NCBI RefSeq assembly: GCF_016801865.2
Contig: NC_068937.1
Coordinates: 11,961,605-12,025,604 of the forward strand
DNA from: Culex pipiens pallens
Taxonomy: Eukaryota; Arthropoda; Insecta; Diptera; Culicidae
Length of the DNA stretch: 64,000 bases
Direction: 5' to 3'
The translations under genes and the position numbers were made by a program. Numbering within the stretch: the first letter of the stretch is position 1; each line of letters begins with the position of its first letter. The notes below the pieces were generated by a model. It saw only the letters and a list, made by a program, of their open reading frames with translations. It was not told the origin of the DNA and made no database searches. Positions 34,792-44,919 of this stretch are shown piece by piece.

Positions 34792-36006
34792 CTACTCTAA
34801 AACCGTCACCAAAACCATCACATAAGAGTAAATCGACTTGAGGACACTCATGTAACCTTCCAGGTTGAGCAGTGCATACTTCCCGATCGTAACGCTGGTA
34901 GGATTCTGCGCTTGATGCAGCATAAAACGAAGATCCTTGGCCTGGTCCGGTGCCAGCTGGTACCACTCGATGTTGTACAGATGACCCACCAGTTGATCAT
35001 TCTGCAAGAAGACCGTTAAGTTTTCTAGGTGTCCGTTGATCACCAGCCACCCTACCTTCACCGTGATGATCGTTCCCATCAGACAGATCCGGAAAAGTAT
35101 CTCAAACATCAGTGCGAAGAAAATGTACGCCATGCGATCGTTCGACTTCAGGATCACGACGATCGTGCTGATAATGCCCAGATAGTTTAGTCCGATTGTG
35201 CTCAGGATCAAAACGTTGTACAGCTCCTCCAGCATGGCTTTGTACTCGTTCATCAGCTGATGCAGCTTCACGATCCGGTTCAGACGAGCACGGATCGCGG
35301 GATCGTTACGTTCCTTGAGACTCAACACGGAGTTCAACTCTTGCACCTCGTTGCCAAATGCATCAACGTACGCTCCAACCGGCATGATCATCCCCAGAAA
35401 CAAACATTCGTAGCCCGTGTAGGCATGGAATGCTGCCAGGAGTATGACGGCATGCAGGATCGTATTCACCAAAAATCCTTCGGTAGAATATTGGTCAAAG
35501 CCCGGAACAAAAAACAAGAACATAAAGGTCTTTTTGCCGATCACTAGCCATAGCATGGTCGGAACCAGGATGGTGAGAACCACCGAAGCCAGATAGAACA
35601 CGAAGATCAACGTCTGCAGAAGTCGAGAAATGTTCAAGGTTCTGCAGATAACCGGACCGCTGCTTTTCGTTTCCAGCAGCAGGGCTTGAATCTCCGTCAG
35701 TTTGCAGCGCAAAGCAAAGATCTTCGAGGATCGCCTGGTGCACAAGATGAACTTGTGAAAACCTTGAGCCGTAAACAGAAAATGCGGCAGAATCAACAGG
35801 AATTGCAGCAAATCAGCCCGTTCGGTCCCCAGCAGGTACAGGAGCTGGACCAGGGCGAACACGTTCACCGTTCCCGGGTAGACGGTTCGCCAATTGGGAC
35901 GGTAGTTGCGATCGAGAGCGTTGAGGCCAATCTTCTCGCACAGACGGTAGCTGATTTCAAAGTTCCGGACGAGACTCTGCTCGGGTGTGGACATTTTGAC
36001 GGACAT
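34792..36006 (-). CDS. Insect odorant receptor (7tm_6 family)
   Basis: Coding exons are 35056-36006 and 34792-35001, giving 386 aa, typical for insect odorant receptors. The ATG at 36006 is the first in a frame opened by a TAA stop just upstream; ATG 35994 is an alternative. Several hydrophobic segments are present. The C-terminal part has the family-typical stretch from RMAYIFFALMFE to YQLAPDQAKDLRFML and a conserved GKYALLNLEGY region before the last membrane segment. These ligand-binding subunits act with Orco in sensory-neuron membranes. The 54-nt intron 35002-35055 has no stop and a length divisible by three, so the frame reads through it. The broken paralogue at 45.4-46.5 kb has a 54-nt intron at the same place that does contain a stop, which supports splicing. 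The ligand and receptor number are unknown. Confidence 0.88.
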   Translation of the reverse strand: MSVKMSTPEQSLVRNFEISYRLCEKIGLNALDRNYRPNWRTVYPGTVNVFALVQLLYLLGTERADLLQFLLILPHFLFTAQGFHKFILCTRRSSKIFALRCKLTEIQALLLETKSSGPVICRTLNISRLLQTLIFVFYLASVVLTILVPTMLWLVIGKKTFMFLFFVPGFDQYSTEGFLVNTILHAVILLAAFHAYTGYECLFLGMIMPVGAYVDAFGNEVQELNSVLSLKERNDPAIRARLNRIVKLHQLMNEYKAMLEELYNVLILSTIGLNYLGIISTIVVILKSNDRMAYIFFALMFEILFRICLMGTIITVKVGWLVINGHLENLTVFLQNDQLVGHLYNIEWYQLAPDQAKDLRFMLHQAQNPTSVTIGKYALLNLEGYMSVLKSIYSYVMVLVTVLE

Positions 36007-36213
36007 TTCGGGCAGCAAGTCACTGCCACGTCCTTACGAGACTACTTGGCAAATGAATTTGCTGACCTAGATGGATAATTCTAGACTTGCGAGGCATGCA
36101 AAATTAATGGCATTTAATTAAAGTTTCATAACAAGATGATTAAAATATAATGAGTAATCATTATAAATGCCGCGGAAAGAGTCAATGTCTTTCCGAAAAT
36201 ATATTCCAAGACC

Positions 36214-36340
36214 ATAGAGCTATCTAAGCCCGATCTCACGCACACTAGCTTACCATTTGTTTTTGCTGGCGGGTACAAATTTTAACCTAAAAACCCTTCG
36301 TGTACAAACACGCAATACATGCGCACGTAGATAGCTCTAT
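36214..36340. mobile_element. 127-bp MITE with atagagctatcta termini, copy 1
   Basis: The ends atagagctatcta and tagatagctctat are inverted complements. The interior (gcccgatctcac, accatttgttttt, acacgcaatacatgcgcacg) matches a second copy in nAChR beta1 intron 4 at 47976-48101. It lies about 200 bp upstream of the receptor's ATG. Confidence 0.8.
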
Positions 36341-36649
36341 TGCATGAATAAGGCTTTCTAGACAAAAATTTACCAACACATTCAAAGCTGAGGGTTTGTT
36401 TGCATCAGATTAGCTATCTCTTTCTAGCAAACGTTTTTTTGTCAGGCGACTTCTGGCTGCTTTTTTTGACTGACCTCCCGATATGTCACTGGGCCTTATT
36501 ACATTAATTTTGTACTGCCATTAATTAAATTATTAAATTTAAATTAAGCTAACAGTTTCTGAAAATTACAAATTAATTGTTAAATACTTAAGTTGTTGAA
36601 TTAATTGTTAATTGTTAAATATTTAAGTTGTTGAATTGATTAAAAACTA
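36341..36649. other. AT-rich spacer upstream of the odorant receptor
   Basis: No gene or clear element is visible. The sequence becomes increasingly TTAAATTG-like towards the 9-bp satellite. Confidence 0.5.
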
Positions 36650-36849
36650 TTGAATCTCTTAAAAATTGTTAAAAATGCTAAAATTGCAAAATTTGCAAAA
36701 AAAAATGCTGAAATTGTTAAAGTTACTAAAATCATTAAAATTGCTAAAATTTTTGATATTGCTTAAGTTACTAAAATTGCTGAAATTGCTAAAACTGCTG
36801 AAATGGCTTAAGGCTTTAATTGCCAAAAATTGCTAAAACGGCTGAAATT
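36650..36849. repeat. Left remnant of the 9-bp (aaaattgct)n satellite
   Basis: Degenerate copies of attgctaaa run up to the left copy of the 23-bp duplication flanking the next insertion. Confidence 0.7.
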
Positions 36850-38216
36850 CGTTTCGTTTTCGTTTTCGTTTTACGGAGCAAGGTGGGGGACGCGGCCTCA
36901 AGTCAGTCCAAGTCCGGTTTCTTGTGGAAAAAAGGGTAGTGGCCGAACTAGTATTGCATACCAAATGAACACCACCGGAAGATATAGGGGATCGGGAGGG
37001 GGGAGGTGAAAGAAAATTAGTGTTGATGTGAGTAGTAAGAACTTGGATGATTTGAGCAGTTACGGTAATCTAAGTTTAACACTGAATAAAGAAAATCTGA
37101 AATTGTGATTCAAAGTAAGAAGGCCCGGAATAAATTAAATTATTAGTTAATTAAATAAGAAAATGTAACTAATCGGAGATCTATACAAAAGAAACCTATG
37201 ATGTATTCCAAATTTAAAGGAAATAAAAAATACTAGAGAAAAAAAGATGAAAACTAACTGCCGACCTGTCACGTCCGTCAATAGTCTTGTCGTACATTAC
37301 AACTAGAAACAGATCTGCCAATGAAATGTTACACTTCGTTCAAATCAACTAATCATTTAAGTCCAATTATTCATCCACGGAAAACTATCTAACTTTAATC
37401 AACAACCTAAACAAAACTGTCTGAAAGTAAATTTAATCTCAAATCCCCGAATGTTTTATTATAACGCCAAATAAGGTAAAGGATCTTGTTTTTAAACCAG
37501 TCTTGCCGCTTCCAAAAACCAATAAACATAAATGAACAGTTCATAAGTTGAACACTAGTAATTAAGACGACTATTTCATGCCATTCATTTCATTAGGGCA
37601 TAGAGCTTTGCAAACAAGAGTGCATCTCTATTATACCTTATGTAAACTGTCATTTGAGTGAAGGAGACACACTCCTGTTCACAAAACCCATGCGCCCTTT
37701 TGAAATGTTAGGCTCCATTTGATCGTCAAGGCTCCAGTAGATCCTCGATTCGTAACAATGGTCGATACAACCATAATCCGAAAACCGTTAGTTCAACAGA
37801 TTAACGAATTTTGTCCGATATCATCGCACTATTGATTGACCGAGACTCTATGGAAATTTTGACATATCAAAATGCTACGTAATAATATTTTTTTTAAAAT
37901 AAATTTCAAAATCTATTCTATCCTACAATGCCTAGAAGAGGCCTCTGTTTCTGTTGTGAGTAAGCGCTGGTTTCAGAGTTCATTTTTCAATTTAAAAGGG
38001 GTGGGAGACGACTAATTTGCTTCATGAACTCCTACTCGGCCTTGGGACCACCTCTTAAGACACTGATGGCTCCTAGCTAGGAATTAAACCTAGACACAGC
38101 GTCGAGGCCCGCTTCGCATGGCAAAAATGTTGGCTGGGGGGAAGTGATATTATCACGAAATTTTATTTTAAAGCCAACATTGCTAACGGCGTCGAGGTCC
38201 TTACTCATGCCCAAGG
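36850..38216 (-). mobile_element. 1.37-kb retroelement-like insertion with 23-bp target duplication
   Basis: The 23 bp at 36827-36849 are repeated exactly at 38217-38239, and both lie in the 9-bp satellite, so this segment is an insertion with a long target duplication. Read on the minus strand it ends in a short tandem tail, gtaaaacgaaaacgaaaacg, as non-LTR retroposons often do. No open frame of note is present, so it is either a 5'-truncated LINE consisting of 3' UTR or a long SINE-like element. Because the target is repetitive, part of the duplication could be pre-existing. Confidence 0.6.
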
Positions 38217-38998
38217 AAATTGCTAAAACGGCTGAAATTGGATAAAAAATAAAAAAATGCTAAAATAACTAAAATTACAAAAATCGCTAAAATTACTAAA
38301 ATTGATAAAGTTGCTTAAAAGCCAAAATTGCCAAAGACTGATAAAATTTCTATAACTTCTAAAATTGCTAAAATTGATAAAGTTGCTTACATAGCTAAAA
38401 TTGCTAAAATTGCCAAAAAGTGCTAAAGCTGCTAAAATTGCTAAACTGCTAAAATTACTGAAATTGTTATAATTGATTAAATTGCTAAAATAGCTACAGT
38501 TGCTGAAAATACTAAAATTGCTAAAATAGCTAAAATTACTGATAATACTTAAATTTCTAAAACTGCTCAAATTGCATATATTGCTAAAACTGTTGAAATT
38601 TCTGAAATTGCTAAAACTGTTTAAATTGCTTAAAATGCAAAAAATGGTGAAATTGCCTAAATAACTAAAATTTCTAAAATTGCTGAAATTCTTAAAATCG
38701 GCAAAATTGCTAAAATTGCTGCAATTGCTTAAATTGCTGCAATTGCTAAAATTTCTAAAATTGCTAAAATTGCTACAATTGCTAAAATTACTGATAAAAA
38801 TGCTAAAATGACTAAAATTGCTAAAATTGTTGAAATTGCTAAAATTGCTAAAATTGCTAAAATTGCTGAAATTGCTAAAATTGCTAAAATGTTGAAATTG
38901 CTAAAATTGCTAAGATTGATAAAATTGCTAAAATTGCTGAAATTGTTAAAATTGGTTAAATTGCTAAAATAGCTACAATTGCTGAAAATACTACAATT
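38217..38998. repeat. 9-bp (aaaattgct)n satellite, middle block
   Basis: About 780 bp of imperfect attgctaaa units. The 9-bp period keeps frames open on both strands (Asn-Phe-Ser or Leu-Leu-Lys repeats), which explains the long but meaningless frames. It is interrupted at 38999 by the foldback element. Confidence 0.9.
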
Positions 38999-39794
38999 CG
39001 ATAGCGGTGTGCTCTCTTATACTAACTGACATTTTGGTAGTTGCGAGAAAATCGATTTTTAAACTTTGAATTACTGTTTATGGAAAACTATTCGACAAAC
39101 AATTGTTCTAACAATTTTAAAGTATGCACCTGACATTACTTAAAGACATTGTGAAATATAAAAACTTTTGAAATGCTAGAAAAATTTTGGCAGAGAAAAT
39201 ACGAAAAAAAATCATGCTTGCAATTGGCACAAGTGTGTTTTGGGAGGTAATTTGTATGAGTTAGCACAAACGTGCACAGGGCTTTGGTACAAAAGCGTGC
39301 AAAGTAAATTTATTGTTAAAATAGTTCAAATTAGTTGTTTCAATGTTATTTTTTGTTACGTTGGTTAATTTAAGCGTAAGAAAAACATTTTATATCAAAA
39401 CTTTTTTCAAACAATTATTTTAGTTTGAATTTGGTAGGAAAATTAACCTTTTGGAAAAATTAGCATTTAAATCAAAAATTTTGTATGAAAAAATTAGTGA
39501 AATTATATTTTTTATGAATATAATTGTAAAACCATCCATAATACATCAACTATGACGAATACTAGGTTGATGTATTCCTAAAAACATAAGAAAATGATGT
39601 TGTAAAAACTTTAAGCTAGTTTATTTTATTTCAATTATATCATACGACCTTTCAAAAACGAATGGTATCCAAGGCACAAACCGTTATTTAGATTTATGGT
39701 GAATTGCAGTTGGAACAAGTGTGTCTCATGCAATGGAATCGATGAATGTATTGAATAGAACAAATGTGCCTTAAACAAATTAAATGCGTAATAT

Positions 39795-41190
39795 TTTTAA
39801 GTATGGACGACCCATACAGTTGTGCCAAGTGTGCACATAAACTATGGAAGATGTTGTTACGTAGTTTTTTTCATGGACGACCCCTTCAGTTGTGCTAGGA
39901 GTGCACAACGACTTGAAGAATGTTAAAATTCGACTTTTAGGTTGGGCTAAGTGGGTAATGGGTTGGGGAAAAATGTTGTTACGTAGTTTTTTTGCATGGA
40001 CGACCCCTGTACGTGAGCTAGGAGTGCACAACGACTTGAAGAATGTTTCAAACTGGACTTTTGGGTTGGGCTAAGTGGGTAATGGGTTGGGGAAAAATGT
40101 TGTTACGTCGTTTTTTTTGCATGGACGACCCCTGCAGTTGAGCTAGGAGTGCACAACGACTTGAAGAATATTAAATTTGCCTTTTAGGTTGGGCTAAGTG
40201 GGTAATGGGTTTGGGAAAAATGTTGTTACGTCGTTTTTTTGCATGGACGACCCCTGCAGTTGTGCTAAGAGTGCACAACGACTTGAAGAATGTTTCAAAC
40301 TGGACTTTTGGGTTGGGCTAAGTGGGTAATGGGTTGGGGGAAAATGTAGTTACGTAGTTTTTTGCATGGACGACCCCTGCAGTTGAACTAGGAGTGCACA
40401 ACGACTTGAAGAATATTAAATTGGACTTTTGGGTTGGGCTTAGTGGGTAATGGGTTGGGGAAAAATGTTGTTACGTAGTTTTTTGCATGGACGACCCCTG
40501 CAGTTGTGCTAGGAGTGCACAACGACTTGAAGAATATTAAATTTGACTTTTGGGTTGGGCTAAGTGGGTAATTGGTTGGGGAAAAATGTTGTTACGTCTT
40601 TTTTTTTGCATGGACGACCCCTGCAGTTGAGCTAGGAGTGCACAACGACTTGAAGAATATTAAATTTGCCTTTTAGGTTGGGCTAAGTGGGTAATGGGTT
40701 GGGGAAAAATGTTGTTACGTCGTTTTTTTTGCATGGACGACCCCTGCAGTTGAGCTAGGCGTACACAACGACTTGAAGAATATTAAATTTGCTTTTTAAG
40801 TTGGGCTAAGTGGGTAATGGGTTGGAGAAAAATGTTGTTACGTCGTTTTTTTTTGCCTGGACGACCCCTACAGTTGAGCTAAGAGTGCACAACGACTTGA
40901 AGAATATTAAATTTGACTTTTGGGTTGGGTTCAGTGGGTAATGGGTTGGGGAAAAATGTTGTTACGTTTTTTTTTTTGCATGGATGACCCCTGCAGTTGA
41001 GCTAGGAGTGCACAACGACTTGAAGAATGTTAAAATTTGACTTTTAGGTTGGGCTAAGTGGGTAATGGGTTGGGGAAAATTGTTTTTACGTTGTTTATTT
41101 TGCATGGACGACCCCTTCTGTTGAGCTAAGAGTGCACAACGACTTGAAGAATATTAAATTGGATTTTTGGTTGGGCTAAGTGGGTCGTGA
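39795..41190 (+). repeat. Forward array of the ~122-bp foldback unit
   Basis: At least eleven copies, spaced 121-125 bp (for example gtgcac at 40024, 40149, 40271, 40394, 40515). Each contains gtgcacaacgacttgaagaa, ggttgggctaagtgggtaat and tgcatggacgaccc. The first copies are divergent. Confidence 0.9.
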
Positions 41191-41524
41191 GTTTTTTTTT
41201 TTAATCTTTTTAAGTACTTTGTATGGGATTTTGTATGAGCTTTATTGTGCAGGAAACATGTAAGCAAAGTTTCAGCTACGTAACAACATTTTACAAGTGG
41301 GTTTCAACCCAAAAGACCAAATTGAAAACATTCTTTAAGTCGTTGTCCACTCTCAGCTTAACTGCAGGGTTCATTTATGCAAAAAAATACTACGTGCCGT
41401 TAGTGGGGGTGACACTGGGTCTGGGGGGTGAGATTGAGTCAAAGTATTTTTTTTACGGATTGTACCATTTCTCAGGTGCGTCTCTATGACTCTAAATTCT
41501 GTTAAAATGGTATAATATTGTATA

Positions 41525-43005
41525 GTAGCCCAACTCAAAAGTCCAATTTGAAGCATTATTCATGTCGTTATGCACGCTTAGCTCAACTGTAGGGGTCGTC
41601 CATGCAAAAAAAACGACGTAACAACAATTTTCCCCATCCCATTGCCCACTTAGCCCAACCCAAAAGTCCAGTTTGAAACATTCTTCAAGTCGTTGTGCAC
41701 TCCTAGCACAACTGAAGGGGTCGTCCATGCAAAAAAAAACGACGTAACAACATTTTACCCCAACCCATTACCCACTTAGCCCAACCCAAAAGTCCAGTTT
41801 GAAACATTCTTCAAGTCGTTGTGCACTCCTAGCTCACGTACAGGGGTCGTCCATGCAAAAAAACTACGTAACAACATTTTTCCCCAACCCATTACCCACT
41901 TAGCCCAACCCAAAAGTCCAGTTTGAAACATTCTTCAAGTCGTTGTGCACTCCTAGCACAACTGAAGGGGTCGTCCATGCAAAAAAAACGACGTAACAAC
42001 ATTTTACCCCAACCCATTACCCACTTAGCCCAACCCAAAAGTCCAGTTTGAAACATTCTTCAAGTCGTTGTGCACTCCTAGCTCACGTACAGGGGTCGTC
42101 CATGCAAAAAAACTACGTAACAACATTTTTCCCCAACCCATTACCCACTTAGCCCAACCCAAAAGTCCAATTTGAAACATTCTTCAAGTCGTTGTGCACT
42201 CCTAGCACAACTGAAGGGGTCGTCCATGAAAAAAAAACGACGTAACAATAATTTTCCCCAACGCAATGCCCACTTAGCCCAACCCAAAAGTCCAGTTTGA
42301 AACATTCTTCAAGTCGTTGTGCACTCCTAGCTCACGTACAGGGGTCGTCCATGCAAAAAAAACGACGTAACAACATTTTTCCCCAACCCATTACCCACTT
42401 AGCCCAACCTAAAAGTCCAGTTTGAAACATTCTTCAAGTCGTTGTGCACTCCTAGCACAACTGAAGGGGTCGTCCATGCAAAAAAAAACGACGTAACAAC
42501 ATTTTTCCCCAACCCATTACCCACTTAGCCCAACCTAAAAGTCCAGTTTGAAACATTCTTCAAGTCGTTGTGCACTCCTAGCACAACTGAAGGGGTCGTC
42601 CATGCAAAAAAAAACGACGTAACAACATTTTTCCCCAACCCATTACCCACTTAGCCCAACCCAAAAGTCCAGTTTGAAACATTCTTCAAGTCGTTGTGCA
42701 CTCCTAGCACAACTGAAGGGGTCGTCCAGGCAAAAAAAACGACGTAACAATAATTTTCCCCAACCCAATGCCCACTTAGCCCAACCCAAAAGTCCAATTT
42801 GAAACATTCTTCAAGTCGTTGTGCACTCCTAGCACAACTGAAGGGGTCGTCCAGGCAAAAAAAAACGACGTAACAATAATTTTCCCCAACCCAATGCCCA
42901 CTTAGCCCAACCCAAAAGTCCAATTTGAAACATTCTTCAAGTCGTTGTGCACTCTTAGTACAACTGCAGGGGTCGTCCATGCAAAGGAAACTACGTAACA
43001 ACATT
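41525..43005 (-). repeat. Reverse array of the ~122-bp foldback unit
   Basis: About twelve copies in opposite orientation to the forward array, marked by ttcttcaagtcgttgtgcac and ggggtcgtccatgc. The first six well-formed copies alternate between two variants (cacaactgaagggg and ctcacgtacagggg), giving a ~245-bp dimer pattern. Later copies carry only the first variant. Confidence 0.9.
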
Positions 43006-43473
43006 TTAAACTAACCTGCAGAACTTAAATACACTAATCCTAATCAATGGGTCGTCCAAACAAAAAAAACTACTCCACTTAACCATTTTAACACACTTCA
43101 CCTAACTGATAATTCCTTCTCGCTTCCAAATGTGCACACTTGTGCTATTTGCCTTCCAAAATAGTGCTCCATAATATTGCTCAAACTAGTAAGGACACCT
43201 GGCAATTTACCATAATTTTATAGTGTAATCGTATTTTATGGATTTGCGTGTTTTCAAAAGGTCAAGCCATGATGGAAAATAAGAGAGCACATCCATGATG
43301 CGTTCGAAAATGTCAGTTAGTACAAATGGTTGCAGGGCGATATCTCCGCGTAGGAAACAAATTTTTCAGATCTGTTAGAAGCGTTTTGTAGGGAATTTAA
43401 TTAGCTAAAAGATGGCATCATTAATTCATTTTGGCCCAATTTTCAGTTAGAACATTAGAGCACACCGCTATCG

Positions 43474-44260
43474 AATTGCTAAAACAGCTAAAATTACTGA
43501 CAATGCTAAAATTTCTAAAACTGCTCAAATTGCATAAATTGCTAAAATTGCTAAAATTTTTAGAATTTCTGAAATTGCTAAAATTGCTAAAACTGTTTAA
43601 ATTGCTTAGGTTGCTAAAATTGCCTAAGTTGCTAAAATTGCCGCAATTGCTGAAATTACTAAAATTGCTAAAAATGCTGAAATTTCTGAATTTGCTGAAA
43701 TTGCTAAATTTGCTAAAATTGCCTAAATTAATAAAATTGCCAAAATTGCTAAAATTGCTAAAATTGCTCAAATTGCTAAAATGACTAAAGTTGCTAAAAT
43801 TGCTGAAATTGCTAAAATTGCTAAAATAGCTAATTTTGCTAAAAATGTTAAAATTGCTAAAATTGCTACAATTGCTAAAATTGCTAAAATAGTAAAAATT
43901 ACTAAATTAGCTAAAATGGCTTAGTTAAAATTGCTAAAATTGCCAATAATGCCAAAATTGCTAAAATTGCCAAAATTGCTAAAAAAGCAAACGAATTGAC
44001 AAAAGTTAATAGTTAGAATTGCTAAAATTGGCAAAATTGCCAAAATTTCTAAAAATGCAAAAAATACTAAAATATCTAAAAAAGCTAAAATTGCTGAAAT
44101 TTCAAAAAATTTAATTTTGGAAATTTCAGCAATTTTAGCATGTTTAGATATTTTAGTATTTTTTGCATTTTTGCTAAAATTGCTAAAATGACTAAAATTG
44201 CTAAAATGGCTAGAAATGCTAAAAAAGAAAAAATGCTAAAATTGCTAAGAAAATCAACCG
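43474..44260. repeat. 9-bp (aaaattgct)n satellite, right block
   Basis: It continues the satellite beyond the foldback insertion with degenerate attgctaaa units. Long frames on both strands (117 and 116 codons) are products of the 9-bp period. Confidence 0.9.
44054..44170. repeat. Inverted duplication (hairpin) inside the satellite
   Basis: About 50 bp at 44054-44103 containing gcaaaaaatactaaaatatc is present in reverse complement at 44120-44170, separated by about 16 bp. A simple satellite does not explain it. Confidence 0.7.
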
Positions 44261-44289
44261 TCATTTTAAACCACTTTATCTCCATCTAC

Positions 44290-44919
44290 CGACCATTCCG
44301 TGAAATTAATGAAACGTCTAGCCACCCCCTTCGTACCGCACATGCGCCCAAAGGTATGCAACTCAAACAAAATACACTCGCCGCGCCCTTCCTTCGCATT
44401 GTTTATATCCCGCATCCTCCAAACTCTCAAAATATCGTAAAAATCTTACTACGCTGATGACAGCTCAGGACCAGATGATGCTGTCAATCTCACGCGCGTG
44501 AGAGTTTCTCACATTTCTCCCAGAGCGAGAGAGAACGACCTCTCACCGTTACGCGGAGATTTCACGGGAAAAATCGATATCGCAAAGTCGTGCACCACAC
44601 AAAAGTTAAAACACACGAATCCGCTTTCCGAGGAAGAATTCGAACCGTCTTCCGTCGCGAAACAACCCCAAATTAGTTGTAGAAGATCGCGTGGAGTGCG
44701 CCCACAGCTAGGCAATCGAAGGTTTCCCCGCCAGAGGTCACTATGCGAAGATAATCGCGCGCCCGAAGGTAGACTTGTGTGAAGTGACTTGCTTCAAAGG
44801 CGTTTCCCTCTTTGTTCGACACAACTTTGCTGCGGATCTGCTGCGAAATGTGTTAGTGGGAAGGCAGGAATCGTGTTCGTGGCGCAAAGTTGGCGTAGAG
44901 TCCGGAACGGTCCGGCAGG
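44290..44919 (+). promoter_or_regulatory. Probable promoter and 5' UTR of nAChR beta1
   Basis: GC content rises immediately after the satellite and stays moderate up to the ATG at 44920. Short palindromes are present (cacgcgcgtg at about 44491 and tgagagtttctca just after it). No TATA box or definite initiator was identified, and open frames in both directions lack domains. The transcription start is unknown. Confidence 0.4.

Larger units (their letters stand above)
38999..43473. mobile_element. 4.5-kb foldback element with opposed ~122-bp tandem arrays
   Basis: Terminal inverted repeats are cgatagcggtgtgctct at 38999 and its complement ending at 43473, flanked by AATT on both sides. Inside, at least 11 forward units of about 122 bp lie at about 39.80-41.19 kb and about 12 inverted units at about 41.53-43.00 kb, separated by a unique centre of about 330 bp. 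Subterminal segments (actaactgacatttt, gcacaagtgtg) are also inverted copies. No transposase is encoded. The element splits the 9-bp satellite. The architecture matches Foldback/Galileo-type elements in form; superfamily membership is unknown. Confidence 0.85.

Noticed and set aside
39780..43005. Regular repeats resembling a CRISPR array
   Set aside because: The units are ~122 bp, contiguous head-to-tail without unique spacers, and occur in two opposed arrays in a eukaryotic genome; this is a transposon structure.
43421..43784. 116- and 117-codon open frames on opposite strands
   Set aside because: Both lie in the aaaattgct satellite and encode only repeat-derived tripeptides.
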